Positions 8,551-17,353 of a DNA stretch of 60,317 nucleotides are shown in pieces. Source of the stretch: an uncultured Pelagibacteraceae bacterium (lineage in GTDB: Bacteria > Pseudomonadota > Alphaproteobacteria > Pelagibacterales > Pelagibacteraceae); NCBI GenBank assembly GCA_902613755.1, contig CACMIH010000008.1, positions 24,001-84,317 on the forward strand, read 5' to 3'. The position numbers and the translations under genes were made by a program. Position 1 is the stretch's first letter. Each line of letters begins with the position of its first letter. The notes under the pieces were generated by a model. The model did no database searches. It saw nothing but the letters and a program-made list of their open reading frames with translations, and had not been told where the DNA came from.

Positions 8551-11115
8551 ATGTTTAACCCATTAAATTTAATAACAAAATTTATCAAATCAAGTAATCA
8601 AAAAGAACTAGATAGAATTGGTAAAATTGTTGAAAAAATAAACTCACACGAGGAAGATTTTAAGAATTTAAATGACGCCGACTTTCCAAGAAAAACTAAT
8701 GAATTTAGAAATCATTTAAAAGATGGAAAAACTTTAGACGAGTTACTTCCTGAAGCTTTTGCATTAGTTAGAGAAGCTGCCAAAAGAACACGTAACGAGA
8801 GACACTTTAATGTTCAGTTAATTGGAGGAGTTGCTTTACATGAGGGTAAAATTGCTGAAATGAGAACTGGAGAAGGAAAAACTTTAACAATCACATTGGC
8901 TGCTTATTTAAATGCCTTAAACGAAAAAGGTGTCCATATAGTTACTGTTAATGATTATCTTGCAAAAAGAGACTCGGTAGAAATGGGGGAGATATATAAT
9001 TTTCTAGGGCTAACTTCTGGATTTATTAATAACTATCAAGATGATATTGAGCGTAAAAAAAATTACAAATGTGATATTACATATGCAACTAACAGTGAAT
9101 TAGGTTTTGATTACCTGAGAGACAACATGAAATTCTCTGAGGAACAAATGGTTCAGAGAGAACATAGTTTTTCAATAGTAGATGAGATAGATTCTTGTTT
9201 GATTGATGAAGCAAGAACTCCTCTTGTTATATCCGGAGCTGCTGAGGATAAAACAGCTCAATATTTAGCAATTGATAAGCTCATTAGAAATTTAAACGAA
9301 AAAGATTATGAGATAGATGAAAAAGAGAAAAGTGTTCTATTAACGAATGATGGAATAAATAATGTAGAAAAACTTTTTTCTAATGCTGGAATTTTAAAAA
9401 ATAATAATTTTTATGATCCAGAAAATTTACATTTAGTTCATCACGTTAATCAAGCATTACGTGCAAATCATTTATTTGAAAAAGGAAAAGATTATATTGT
9501 AGCAGATGGAAGTCTTAAAATTATTGACGAACTTACCGGAAGAATTTTAGAGGGTAGGCGTTTTGGAGATGGTTTACATCAAGCTCTTGAAGCTAAAGAA
9601 AAAATACAAATTCAAGCTGAAAACCAAACATTAGCTTCAATAACTTATCAAAATTATTTCAAACTATATAAAAAAATATCTGGTTGTACTGGTACAGCTG
9701 CTACAGAGTCTGAGGAATTTTTTGAGATTTATAATCTGCCAGTCGTTGTCATTCCCACAAACCAAGAAATGATCCGACAGGATTTTAATGATTTAATTTT
9801 TAGAACAGAAAAAGAAAAAAATGATGCTATTATAGAAAAAATAATTGAAAAAAATAAACTGGGTCAACCTATTTTAGTATTTACCTCAAGCATTAATAAA
9901 TCTGAAGTTTATTCAAATTTATTAAATCAAAAAAATATTAAACATGTAGTGTTAAATGCAAAAAATCATGAAAATGAAGCTGAAATAATTGCAAATGCGG
10001 GAAAAGAAAACTCATTAATAATTACAACAAGTATTTCAGGAAGAGGAGTTGATATCCAACTTGGTGGTAAGAAAGGTTCTCTTCCAGAAGACCAACTTAA
10101 AAAAAATAAAGATAAAATTAAATCCTTAGGCGGTTTATTCGTAATTGGCACAGAGAGAATGGAGTCTAGAAGAGTCGATAACCAGGCAAGAGGAAGATCT
10201 GGAAGACAGGGAGATGAAGGCAGTTCTGTATTTTATGTCAGCCTTGAAGATGATTTAATGAGAATTTTTGGATCAGAGTCTATGAATACTATGCTAGAAA
10301 AACTAGGTCTGAAAGACGGTGAAAGTATTGATCATCCATGGATTAATAAAGCATTAGAGAGAGCTCAACAGAAAGTGGAGGCTAGAAATTTTGATATAAG
10401 AAAAACACTTATTAAATTTGACAATGTACTAAATGATCAAAGGCATGTTGTGTTTTCACAAAGAAAAAATGCGATGAATAGTGAAAATATCTTTGATTAT
10501 TCAGATGAATTTTTAAAAGAAATATCTGATGATTTAATAAAGTTAAAAATTTCAAATTTATCCAATCCAAAAAGTAATGAATTTTATAACAAAACAAAGC
10601 AAATAATCGGAAAAAGTTTTGAAGAAACTGAGTTTAAGAATTTAATTGAAGCTAAAGATAGTGATTTTAGAAAAAGAATCTCTCAAAAATTTCAAGAAAC
10701 AAGAAACGAGCGTATTAAACTTCTGGGAGATAATCATGCTAAAGAAATAGAAAAAAGAATTTTTCTTCAATCAATTGATTTAAATTGGAAATCACATATT
10801 CAATATTTGGAACAATTAAGACAAGTTATAGGGCTAAGATCTTATGGTCAGAGAGATCCATTGGTTGAATATAAAAAAGAAGCATTTGAATTATTTTCAA
10901 ATCTTCTAGAAAAATTGAAACTAGATTTTGTTACAATTCTTATGAACTTAAAGGTGGTGATGGAATCAAACAACGAAACACAGGATACGAAGAAAATCGA
11001 TATATCAGACAATCCAAAATGTTTATTGTTAATTAAAAAAAATCAAAAAATTTCTAGAAATGATAGATGTGAAGCAACAGGAAAAAAATTTAAAAACTGT
11101 TGTGGAGCCTTATAA
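8551..11115 (+). CDS. secA: Preprotein translocase ATPase SecA
   Basis: 854 residues. The ATP-driven motor of Sec export. NBD1 has Walker A GEGKT (107-111) and DEID (211-214). The preprotein cross-linking region, NBD2 (RGRSGRQGD) and helical scaffold/wing domains follow. The C-terminal SecB/zinc tail is present but degenerate: it reads NDRCEATGKKFKNCCG rather than the usual CxCx8CH, with one Cys replaced by Ala and one residue missing. The stop lies 3 bases from that of convergent accA. Confidence 0.97.
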   Translation: MFNPLNLITKFIKSSNQKELDRIGKIVEKINSHEEDFKNLNDADFPRKTNEFRNHLKDGKTLDELLPEAFALVREAAKRTRNERHFNVQLIGGVALHEGKIAEMRTGEGKTLTITLAAYLNALNEKGVHIVTVNDYLAKRDSVEMGEIYNFLGLTSGFINNYQDDIERKKNYKCDITYATNSELGFDYLRDNMKFSEEQMVQREHSFSIVDEIDSCLIDEARTPLVISGAAEDKTAQYLAIDKLIRNLNEKDYEIDEKEKSVLLTNDGINNVEKLFSNAGILKNNNFYDPENLHLVHHVNQALRANHLFEKGKDYIVADGSLKIIDELTGRILEGRRFGDGLHQALEAKEKIQIQAENQTLASITYQNYFKLYKKISGCTGTAATESEEFFEIYNLPVVVIPTNQEMIRQDFNDLIFRTEKEKNDAIIEKIIEKNKLGQPILVFTSSINKSEVYSNLLNQKNIKHVVLNAKNHENEAEIIANAGKENSLIITTSISGRGVDIQLGGKKGSLPEDQLKKNKDKIKSLGGLFVIGTERMESRRVDNQARGRSGRQGDEGSSVFYVSLEDDLMRIFGSESMNTMLEKLGLKDGESIDHPWINKALERAQQKVEARNFDIRKTLIKFDNVLNDQRHVVFSQRKNAMNSENIFDYSDEFLKEISDDLIKLKISNLSNPKSNEFYNKTKQIIGKSFEETEFKNLIEAKDSDFRKRISQKFQETRNERIKLLGDNHAKEIEKRIFLQSIDLNWKSHIQYLEQLRQVIGLRSYGQRDPLVEYKKEAFELFSNLLEKLKLDFVTILMNLKVVMESNNETQDTKKIDISDNPKCLLLIKKNQKISRNDRCEATGKKFKNCCGAL

Positions 11116-11118
11116 AAT

Positions 11119-12213
11119 TTAAATTAGCAAAATTGTAGATAAAATTAAAATCAAACCAACAATAATAGCTAGTAAGGCTTTTTTTGATTTTAAGATATTA
11201 TCAAAACTATTTTTCTTAATGGTTAATGTACTTAAATCCTCAGTACTGGTCATAAAACCATCATTTCTTCCAATTTTCAGAAATTTATTTTTTCTCTCAT
11301 TCATTATTTCTTCAGAGGATAATTCGTCAAAATAATTTAAATTTTTTGTTAACGTTTCTCTTACATTATTTAATATTATATCTTTATCTCTATGCGCACC
11401 ACCTAAAGGTTCGTCAATTATTTCATCAATAACTTTTAACTTAAGTAAATCTTTAGCTGAAAGCTTCATAGCTTTTGCTGCATCAAGCATTTTTTTTGGA
11501 TCTCTCCATAAAATAGTTGCACATCCCTCTGGAGATATTACCGAATAGATTGCGTTTTCTAGCATAAGGACTTTATTTGATGAAGCTAATGCTATTGCTC
11601 CACCAGAACCACCTTCTCCTATAATTATTGCAATTGTTGGAACTTTAAGTTCCATACAACACTCAATTGATTTTGCAATCGCCTCCGCCTGTCCTCGTTC
11701 TTCAGCCCCTACCCCCGGATATGCTCCTGGCGTATCAATAAAAGAGATTATGGGAATATTAAATTTGTTTGCTAATTTCATTAATCTAATTGTTTTTCTA
11801 TAACCCTCTGGCCTCATCATTCCAAAATTTCTCTCAATCCTGCTATCTAAATCTTCTCCTTTTTCTTGGCCTATAACTAAAACTGATTTTCTATTAAATT
11901 TTGCAAATCCAGTTAAAACTGATTTATCCTCTCCATAATATCTATCTCCAGATAGTGAAATAAAATCTTCAAATAAATTATCAATAAAAAATTTTGCCTT
12001 AGGCCTATCCTCGTGACGAGCAACCATAGTAGTCTGCCAGGGATCTAGATTGGAATAAATATTTTTTAATTTTTCATCTATTTCATTTTGAGTACTTGAA
12101 ATTTTTTGTGTGTCCACTTCTGACAATCCCTCTTGATTGTAGGGATCCTTTAATTTTTCTAGTTCATTTTCTAGATCTTTAATTTCTGTTTCAAAATTTA
12201 GATAATTTTTCAT
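11119..12213 (-). CDS. accA: Acetyl-CoA carboxylase carboxyltransferase alpha subunit, with hydrophobic C-terminal tail
   Basis: 364 residues. With AccD (33582-34511) it transfers the carboxyl group from carboxybiotin to acetyl-CoA, the committed step of fatty acid synthesis. The N-terminal signature (NLDPWQTTMVARHEDRP) and the crotonase-fold core (GEGGSGGAIAL) are present. The family normally ends near residue 319. Here about 45 residues follow, finishing in a 19-residue all-hydrophobic segment (346-364) preceded by Lys-Ser-Lys-Lys, which looks like a tail anchor. The membrane location is inference; the extension is read directly. Confidence 0.96.
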   Translation of the reverse strand: MKNYLNFETEIKDLENELEKLKDPYNQEGLSEVDTQKISSTQNEIDEKLKNIYSNLDPWQTTMVARHEDRPKAKFFIDNLFEDFISLSGDRYYGEDKSVLTGFAKFNRKSVLVIGQEKGEDLDSRIERNFGMMRPEGYRKTIRLMKLANKFNIPIISFIDTPGAYPGVGAEERGQAEAIAKSIECCMELKVPTIAIIIGEGGSGGAIALASSNKVLMLENAIYSVISPEGCATILWRDPKKMLDAAKAMKLSAKDLLKLKVIDEIIDEPLGGAHRDKDIILNNVRETLTKNLNYFDELSSEEIMNERKNKFLKIGRNDGFMTSTEDLSTLTIKKNSFDNILKSKKALLAIIVGLILILSTILLI

Positions 12214-12288
12214 ATTTTATTTATAGCGGATGGTTAAAATACAAAAAAGGCAATAAAATGATATTAAATAAGGTGTAATTCTTATTAA

Positions 12289-12316
12289 TTGACTTAAATC
12301 ATTTAACAGATACAAA
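12289..12316 (+). promoter_or_regulatory. Probable promoter of the glcB riboswitch transcript
   Basis: A TTGACT -35 box (12289-12294) and a TACAAA -10 box (12311-12316) are 16 bases apart. Transcription would start near 12323, directly at the 5' edge of the glycine riboswitch. The -35 box is near consensus and the -10 box weaker. Confidence 0.5.
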
Positions 12317-12324
12317 TTCATTAT

Positions 12325-12468
12325 CGGGAGAGACTATTTTTAGCGCCGAAGGAGCAACCACCCCGGAAACTCTCAGGCAAAAGGACCGATTAAAGCATAA
12401 CACTCTGGAAAGAGATTGATTTCCGCCGAAGGAGTAAAGCTCTCAGGCAAAAATACAGATGGGGTACT
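12325..12468 (+). promoter_or_regulatory. Tandem glycine riboswitch controlling malate synthase
   Basis: Two successive glycine aptamers. Aptamer 1 (about 12325-12391) carries the core GCGCCGAAGGAGCAA and CTCTCAGGCAAAAGGACCG. Aptamer 2 (about 12402-12466) carries CCGCCGAAGGAGTAAA and CTCTCAGGCAAAAATACAGA. The closing stem of aptamer 2 (ACTC with GGGT) ends about 14 bases before the glcB ATG. No terminator hairpin with a T-run separates it from the gene, so control of translation initiation is more likely than attenuation (inference). A glycine riboswitch in front of malate synthase is a documented SAR11 feature linked to its glycine/serine requirement. Confidence 0.95.
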
Positions 12469-12480
12469 AAAATAAGTGCT

Positions 12481-14655
12481 ATGCAAGAAAAATACATTAA
12501 AATTAATAATCTTAAAGTATCTGAAAAGTTATCAAACTTTGTAAATGATGAATTATTAAAAAATACAAATGTATCTTCAGAAAATTTTTGGTTAGGTCTA
12601 GAAAAAACTCTTGATGACTTAGCACCAAAAAATAAAGAATTAATTAAATTAAGGGAAGATTTACAGAAGAAAATAGATGATTGGCATATCAAAACTAAAG
12701 ATAAAGAATTTAATTTAGATGAGTACAAAAAATTTTTATTAGAAATTGGTTATTTAAAAAATGAAGGACCTGATTTTAAAATAGAAACTGAAAATGTTGA
12801 TGAAGAAATTGCAAGTATAGCTGGACCTCAGTTGGTTGTGCCTGTGATGAATGCAAGGTATGCGTTAAATGCTGCAAATGCTAGATGGATGAGTTTATAT
12901 GATAGTCTTTATGGTACTGATGTAATTGAACAATCTGAAGATAGCGTATCTGAAAGGTATGACCCTTTGAGAGGTGAAATGGTTATAAAATATGGAAGGG
13001 ATTTTTTAGATAAGTACTTTCCATTAGCTGGACTAAGTTGGAATAAAATTACAAGTTTTGCAGTAAAATATGGAAAATTAAAAGTTTTAAAAGGTGCTGA
13101 TATTTTTGATTTAGAAGATGAAAATAAATTTATTGGACACAGGGGTGAAAGCGATAATCCATCTGCAATTATTTTAAAAAATAATAATTTACATATTGAA
13201 ATTCTAAAAGACTCGAGAGCTTTTGCTGCTCAACAAGATCATGCAGGAATTAGCGACATAATACTAGAATCTGCAGTATCAACAATTTGTGATAATGAAG
13301 ATAGTGTAGCAGCAGTTGACTCGGAGGATAAAATTATTTGTTATCGAAACTGGCTAGGTCTAATGAAAGGAGATCTTAAATCAAAATTTGAAAAAGAAGG
13401 AAAATTATTTGAGAGAAAATTAAACCCACACAGAAGTTATATTTCTAAAGATGGTAAAGGTTTGAAGTTACATGGTAGAAGCCTTTTGCTTGTTAGAAAC
13501 GTTGGTCATCTAATGACTAACCCTTCAATTTTATTAAGTGATGGGAGTGAAATACCTGAGGGAATTATGGATGCATTTATAACTACAGCAGCTGCGCTAC
13601 ATGATATTAAAAACAAAAGTAATTCAAGAACTGGGTCAGTTTATATTGTAAAACCTAAAATGCATGGTCCAGACGAGACTGCATTTACAAATTTAATTTT
13701 TTCTAAAGTTGAGGAAGTTTTAAATTTACCTAAATACACTTGTAAGATAGGTATTATGGATGAAGAGAGAAGAACATCAGCAAATTTGAAAGAATGCATT
13801 AGAAGTCTTAAAAATAGAGTTTTTTTTATTAATACTGGATTCTTAGATAGAACTGGTGATGAAATGCATACATCAATGGAAGCCGGTCCTATGATTAAAA
13901 AAGGTGATATGAAATCATCTAAATGGATTACTGCATACGAAAACAACAATGTTGATATTGGTTTAAGTTGTGGGTTTTCTGGTAAAGCTCAAATTGGAAA
14001 AGGAATGTGGGCAATGCCAGATAAAATGAGAGACATGATGGAGCAAAAAACAGGACACTTAAAAGCAGGAGCAAACTGCGCATGGGTTCCTTCTCCAACG
14101 GCAGCTGCATTACATGCTTTACACTATCATGAGATAAATATTTTTAACGAACAAAAAAAATTAATTGATAGAGAACCAGCTAAGCTTGATGATCTATTAA
14201 CCATCCCAATAGCAGATAGACCTAATTGGTCTGTAGAAGATATAAATAAAGAAATTTCTAATTCTGCACAAACTTTATTAGGGTATGTTGTGAGATGGGT
14301 CGATCAGGGTGTAGGTTGTTCTAAAGTGCCAGATATTAACAACATAGGTTTGATGGAAGACAGGGCCACTCTTAGAATTTCATCTCAGCATATAGCAAAC
14401 TGGATACATCATGGTATTACAACCAAAATACAAGTAACTGAAATAATGAAAGAGATGGCAAAAATAGTAGACGACCAGAACAAAGATGATCCACTATATG
14501 TTAAAATGAGCAGTGATTATGAAAACTCTATAGCATTTCAAACTGCGTGTGATTTAGTGTTTAAAGGTAAAGAACAACCTTCAGGTTATACTGAACCATT
14601 ACTTCATTTAAATAGATTGAAAAAAAAATCTAATCTGAGTTCGAAACCAAATTAG
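12481..14655 (+). CDS. glcB: Malate synthase G
   Basis: 724 residues, the length of the G isoform. Condenses glyoxylate with acetyl-CoA to malate. Recognisable segments are the N-terminal clasp, MNARYALNAANARW (about 121-134), the TIM-barrel part with GRSLLLVRNVGHLM (about 333-346) and GIMDEERRTSANL (about 424-436), and the C-terminal plug. The gene lies directly behind a tandem glycine riboswitch, so expression should follow glycine availability, consistent with use of glycine-derived glyoxylate. Its end overlaps convergent recR by 26 bases. Confidence 0.96.
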   Translation: MQEKYIKINNLKVSEKLSNFVNDELLKNTNVSSENFWLGLEKTLDDLAPKNKELIKLREDLQKKIDDWHIKTKDKEFNLDEYKKFLLEIGYLKNEGPDFKIETENVDEEIASIAGPQLVVPVMNARYALNAANARWMSLYDSLYGTDVIEQSEDSVSERYDPLRGEMVIKYGRDFLDKYFPLAGLSWNKITSFAVKYGKLKVLKGADIFDLEDENKFIGHRGESDNPSAIILKNNNLHIEILKDSRAFAAQQDHAGISDIILESAVSTICDNEDSVAAVDSEDKIICYRNWLGLMKGDLKSKFEKEGKLFERKLNPHRSYISKDGKGLKLHGRSLLLVRNVGHLMTNPSILLSDGSEIPEGIMDAFITTAAALHDIKNKSNSRTGSVYIVKPKMHGPDETAFTNLIFSKVEEVLNLPKYTCKIGIMDEERRTSANLKECIRSLKNRVFFINTGFLDRTGDEMHTSMEAGPMIKKGDMKSSKWITAYENNNVDIGLSCGFSGKAQIGKGMWAMPDKMRDMMEQKTGHLKAGANCAWVPSPTAAALHALHYHEINIFNEQKKLIDREPAKLDDLLTIPIADRPNWSVEDINKEISNSAQTLLGYVVRWVDQGVGCSKVPDINNIGLMEDRATLRISSQHIANWIHHGITTKIQVTEIMKEMAKIVDDQNKDDPLYVKMSSDYENSIAFQTACDLVFKGKEQPSGYTEPLLHLNRLKKKSNLSSKPN

Positions 14656-15247
14656 ACCTATTTTTAAAAGCAGAAAATAAAGTTCCATCATCTAAACTTT
14701 CAATTTCTCCACCTACAGGTAATCCTTGTGCTAATTTAGTGATCTTAACATTCAAGTTTTTTAAACTATCTTGAATATAATATGCAGTTGTTTGACCTTC
14801 AACAGTTGCACTAGTTGCGAGTATGACTTCTTCTATCTTGTCTTTTGTAACTCTTTGCACTAAAGAACTAATTAATAAATCCTCTTTTTTTTGTCCAACT
14901 GATGAAATAGTGCCTCCTAAAATGTGAAAATAACCTTTATATATATTTGAACTTTCTATACTCCACTGGTCAGATATATTTTCTACTACACAAATTTTTT
15001 CATATTTTTTATCTACAATTTTACAATTTTCATAATCACACTCTATTGAAATAGATTTTAGAGCCCCACAAATTTTGCATCTAGAAATATTTTTATAAAC
15101 ATCCGCTAATGATTTTGCTAAAGGTTTTACTAATTCATCTCTGTTATTAATTAACTTCAATACAATCCGCTTTGCTGATTTAGGACCCAAGCCAGGCAAT
15201 TTTGATATCAGTTTAATTAAATCATCTATCTCATTACCATTTTCCAT
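14630..15247 (-). CDS. recR: Recombination mediator protein RecR
   Basis: 205 residues. Acts with RecF/RecO to load RecA at gaps. The N-terminal helix-hairpin-helix (SKLPGLGPKSAKRI, about 15-28), four zinc-ligand cysteines (Cys57, 60, 70, 75) and a Toprim domain (VVENISDQWSIE, then HILGG) are in order. The second Cys pair is spaced by four residues rather than the more usual two. It lies 3 bases after ybaB in the classic dnaX-ybaB-recR operon. Confidence 0.95.
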   Translation of the reverse strand: MENGNEIDDLIKLISKLPGLGPKSAKRIVLKLINNRDELVKPLAKSLADVYKNISRCKICGALKSISIECDYENCKIVDKKYEKICVVENISDQWSIESSNIYKGYFHILGGTISSVGQKKEDLLISSLVQRVTKDKIEEVILATSATVEGQTTAYYIQDSLKNLNVKITKLAQGLPVGGEIESLDDGTLFSAFKNRSNLVSNSD

Positions 15248-15250
15248 ATT

Positions 15251-15568
15251 TTATAAGGGCCATTTGAAACCTGGAATTCCAAACCCACCTGTTGCTTTTG
15301 AAATTTCCTCAGTTGTTTTTGATTTAAGTTGAGATTTAGCACTATTATGTGCTGCAACAATTAAATCTTCAATTATAGTTCTGTCCTCTTTCATAATTTC
15401 ATCAGATAACTTTATTGTTTGCATCTCTCCCTCTCCATCCAAAGTTATTTTTACAGAATTTGAACCTGAAACTCCTTCAACTCTAATTTCCTTAATCTTT
15501 TGTTGGCTTTCTTTCATTTTTGCCTCAAGTTCTTTTGCTTTATCTAAAATTTTACTAAAATCAGTCAT
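15251..15568 (-). CDS. ybaB: YbaB/EbfC family nucleoid-associated protein
   Basis: 105 residues from ATG 15568, which gives the family N-terminus MTDFSKILDKAKELEAKM; an ATG at 15580 would add only four residues and overlap dnaX more. It is a small dimeric DNA-binding protein with an N-terminal coiled-coil helix, then GVSGSNSVKITLDGEGEM. The C-terminus ends in the usual Gly/Pro-rich segment (GIPGFKWPL). It overlaps the dnaX stop by 8 bases and is followed by recR. Confidence 0.92.
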   Translation of the reverse strand: MTDFSKILDKAKELEAKMKESQQKIKEIRVEGVSGSNSVKITLDGEGEMQTIKLSDEIMKEDRTIIEDLIVAAHNSAKSQLKSKTTEEISKATGGFGIPGFKWPL

Positions 15569-17213
15569 TATCAACTCCATCTTTGTTTGAATTTACATCT
15601 ATTAATTCTGCATCAGGAAATTTATCCATCACACTTTTATATATTTCTGAATTTTTCATTTCATCAATTAACTGTTTTTTTACATTTTTTTCTTTATCTT
15701 TTAATGACATTTGCCCTTTTAATTTACTAAACGTAATAATCCATCTTTCACCAGTCCATTCAAAAAGCTTTGATGATAAATCTTTTACAAAATCTTTATC
15801 TAAACTTTCATTAAAAGATATTTCAATTCTATTTTTTTCAAATTTTACAAGATTAACATTTTTTTCTAATTCATATTTGAGTTTGATCTCTTTTTTTTTT
15901 GAACAAATTTCAATCAGATCCTCAAATGCATTTATATTAATTTTATGTTCTGCTTTAATTTCTGTCTGAACTTCTGGTTTTATTTTTTCTTCTTGTGCAA
16001 TATTCTTAATTTGATTTATTGTTTTAGAAGTTAATTCAGTTTCTGTATTCTTTATAAAATTTTCACTCTTCAACTCGGCCTCATCATTTTCAATTTTATT
16101 TTCAGATTTTACAGAACTTAAATGCATTAATCTTATTAAAAACATCTCAATTGAAAGGTTTTGATTAGAAACTATGTCTATCTCTTCGAGAGAAGAGATG
16201 GCAAATTGCCAAAATAATATTAATACCTTTGAATCTATTTGATTTGATAAATTTTTAATTTTAGAAAATTCTTCGTCATTTAATGAAAAGTTTGTACTTT
16301 CTAAAGTCAATGAATTAATATTTTTAAAGTAATAAAGCAACTCTAAGAAATCATTAATAAAAACCTTTGGTTCAACACCTTGGTCATAAATTTTTCTATA
16401 AATATTTATTACTTTTGTTTCTTCACCTTTTAAAATCAGCTCAAATAAATCAATTAATTGTGATTTATCGAAATATCCAAAAATTTTCTGAGCTGAATTT
16501 AAATCCAATTCCTTTCCATCATCCAAACTTAATAATGCTCTATCTAATAATGATAAAGCATCTCTAACAGAACCTTCCGAAATTTTTACTATAAGCTTTA
16601 AAGCATCCTCTGTTATTTTTCCATTTTCCTTATCTTTAATTTTTTTTATATATTCTAATAATTCTGAGGATTTAATTCTAGACAAATCAAATCTTTGACA
16701 TCTAGATACAACAGTAATAGGAATTTTTTTAATTTCAGTTGTTGCAAAAATAAATTTTAAATATTCTGGTGGCTCTTCTAAAGTTTTTAACAATGCATTA
16801 AATGCTTGTTTGCTAAGCATGTGAACTTCATCAATTATGAAAATTTTATATTTTGCAGATGTTGGCCCATATCTAGAAAATTCAATCAAATCTCTTACGT
16901 CATCTACGCCTGTTTTACTTGCGGCATCCATCTCAAGAACATCGATATGATTTGAGTTTGTAATCGCATCACAATTATCACATTTAATTTTACATTTATT
17001 TTCTATTCCATTTGAGCAATTAAGTGCTTTTGCAACAATTCTTGCTGTTGTGGTTTTTCCTATTCCCCTTATTCCAGTGAACAAATATGCATTGGGTATT
17101 TTGTTAGCTTTAATCGAATTGGTAATAGTTTCTGCAACAACCTTCTGACCTATAAGATCATCAAAAGTTTGTGGTCTATATTTTAACGCTAATACTTTTG
17201 AGTTATTATTCAT
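15561..17213 (-). CDS. dnaX: DNA polymerase III subunit gamma/tau
   Basis: 550 residues. The clamp-loader ATPase. The AAA+ domain shows Walker A GIRGIGKTT (47-55), a four-Cys zinc module (Cys66, 74, 78, 81), Walker B IIDEVHML (about 125-132) and sensor/SRC motif (VVSRCQRF, about 167-174). The collar domain follows, then a long Lys/Glu-rich tau-like C-terminus. I did not find a compelling frameshift signal for a separate gamma form. It starts 11 bases downstream of the SRP RNA on the same strand, so the two are probably co-transcribed. Confidence 0.96.
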   Translation of the reverse strand: MNNNSKVLALKYRPQTFDDLIGQKVVAETITNSIKANKIPNAYLFTGIRGIGKTTTARIVAKALNCSNGIENKCKIKCDNCDAITNSNHIDVLEMDAASKTGVDDVRDLIEFSRYGPTSAKYKIFIIDEVHMLSKQAFNALLKTLEEPPEYLKFIFATTEIKKIPITVVSRCQRFDLSRIKSSELLEYIKKIKDKENGKITEDALKLIVKISEGSVRDALSLLDRALLSLDDGKELDLNSAQKIFGYFDKSQLIDLFELILKGEETKVINIYRKIYDQGVEPKVFINDFLELLYYFKNINSLTLESTNFSLNDEEFSKIKNLSNQIDSKVLILFWQFAISSLEEIDIVSNQNLSIEMFLIRLMHLSSVKSENKIENDEAELKSENFIKNTETELTSKTINQIKNIAQEEKIKPEVQTEIKAEHKININAFEDLIEICSKKKEIKLKYELEKNVNLVKFEKNRIEISFNESLDKDFVKDLSSKLFEWTGERWIITFSKLKGQMSLKDKEKNVKKQLIDEMKNSEIYKSVMDKFPDAELIDVNSNKDGVDND

Positions 17214-17223
17214 ATATCTTTAA

Positions 17224-17307
17224 GGAGACTAGAACCTGAATAACTGTCTCTACGACTGCTTCCGTTAAGATCTGGTCGGGTTCAAGCAGCATCCACCTCT
17301 AGCCTCC
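17224..17307 (-). ncRNA. ffs: Bacterial small signal recognition particle RNA (4.5S)
   Basis: Read on the minus strand, a hairpin is closed by GGAG(G)CTAG with CTAG(T)CTCC. Its apex contains the SRP signature: CGAC-CAGA-TCT-TAAC-GGA-AGCA-GTCG. The CAGA/AGCA pair is the symmetric internal loop that binds Ffh, matching the CAGG/AGCA of E. coli. The tetraloop is UAAC (URRC type) instead of GGAA. A near-consensus promoter places its start exactly at the 5' G. About 84 nt. It lies between pheA and dnaX. Confidence 0.94.
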
Positions 17308-17313
17308 AAAACC

Positions 17314-17343
17314 ATTATAGCAGTTAAAATTTCTAATCTACAA
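17314..17343 (-). promoter_or_regulatory. Promoter of the SRP RNA (and probably dnaX operon)
   Basis: On the minus strand a perfect TATAAT (17314-17319) is preceded, 18 bases upstream, by TTGTAG (17338-17343). The predicted start about seven bases downstream coincides with the first base of the SRP RNA stem at 17307. This agreement makes it the clearest promoter in the window. Confidence 0.75.
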
Positions 17344-17353
17344 GAAAAGATTC

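Noticed and set aside
13641..13949. 102-codon frame antisense to glcB, and other long antisense frames (for example 45569-46099 opposite murA)
   Set aside because: They mirror the codon pattern of well-identified genes, have no start signals and match no family; treated as shadows.
15561..17213. Programmed frameshift in dnaX
   Set aside because: Several A-runs exist but none is clearly combined with a slippery heptamer, upstream Shine-Dalgarno and downstream hairpin at the domain III/IV border.
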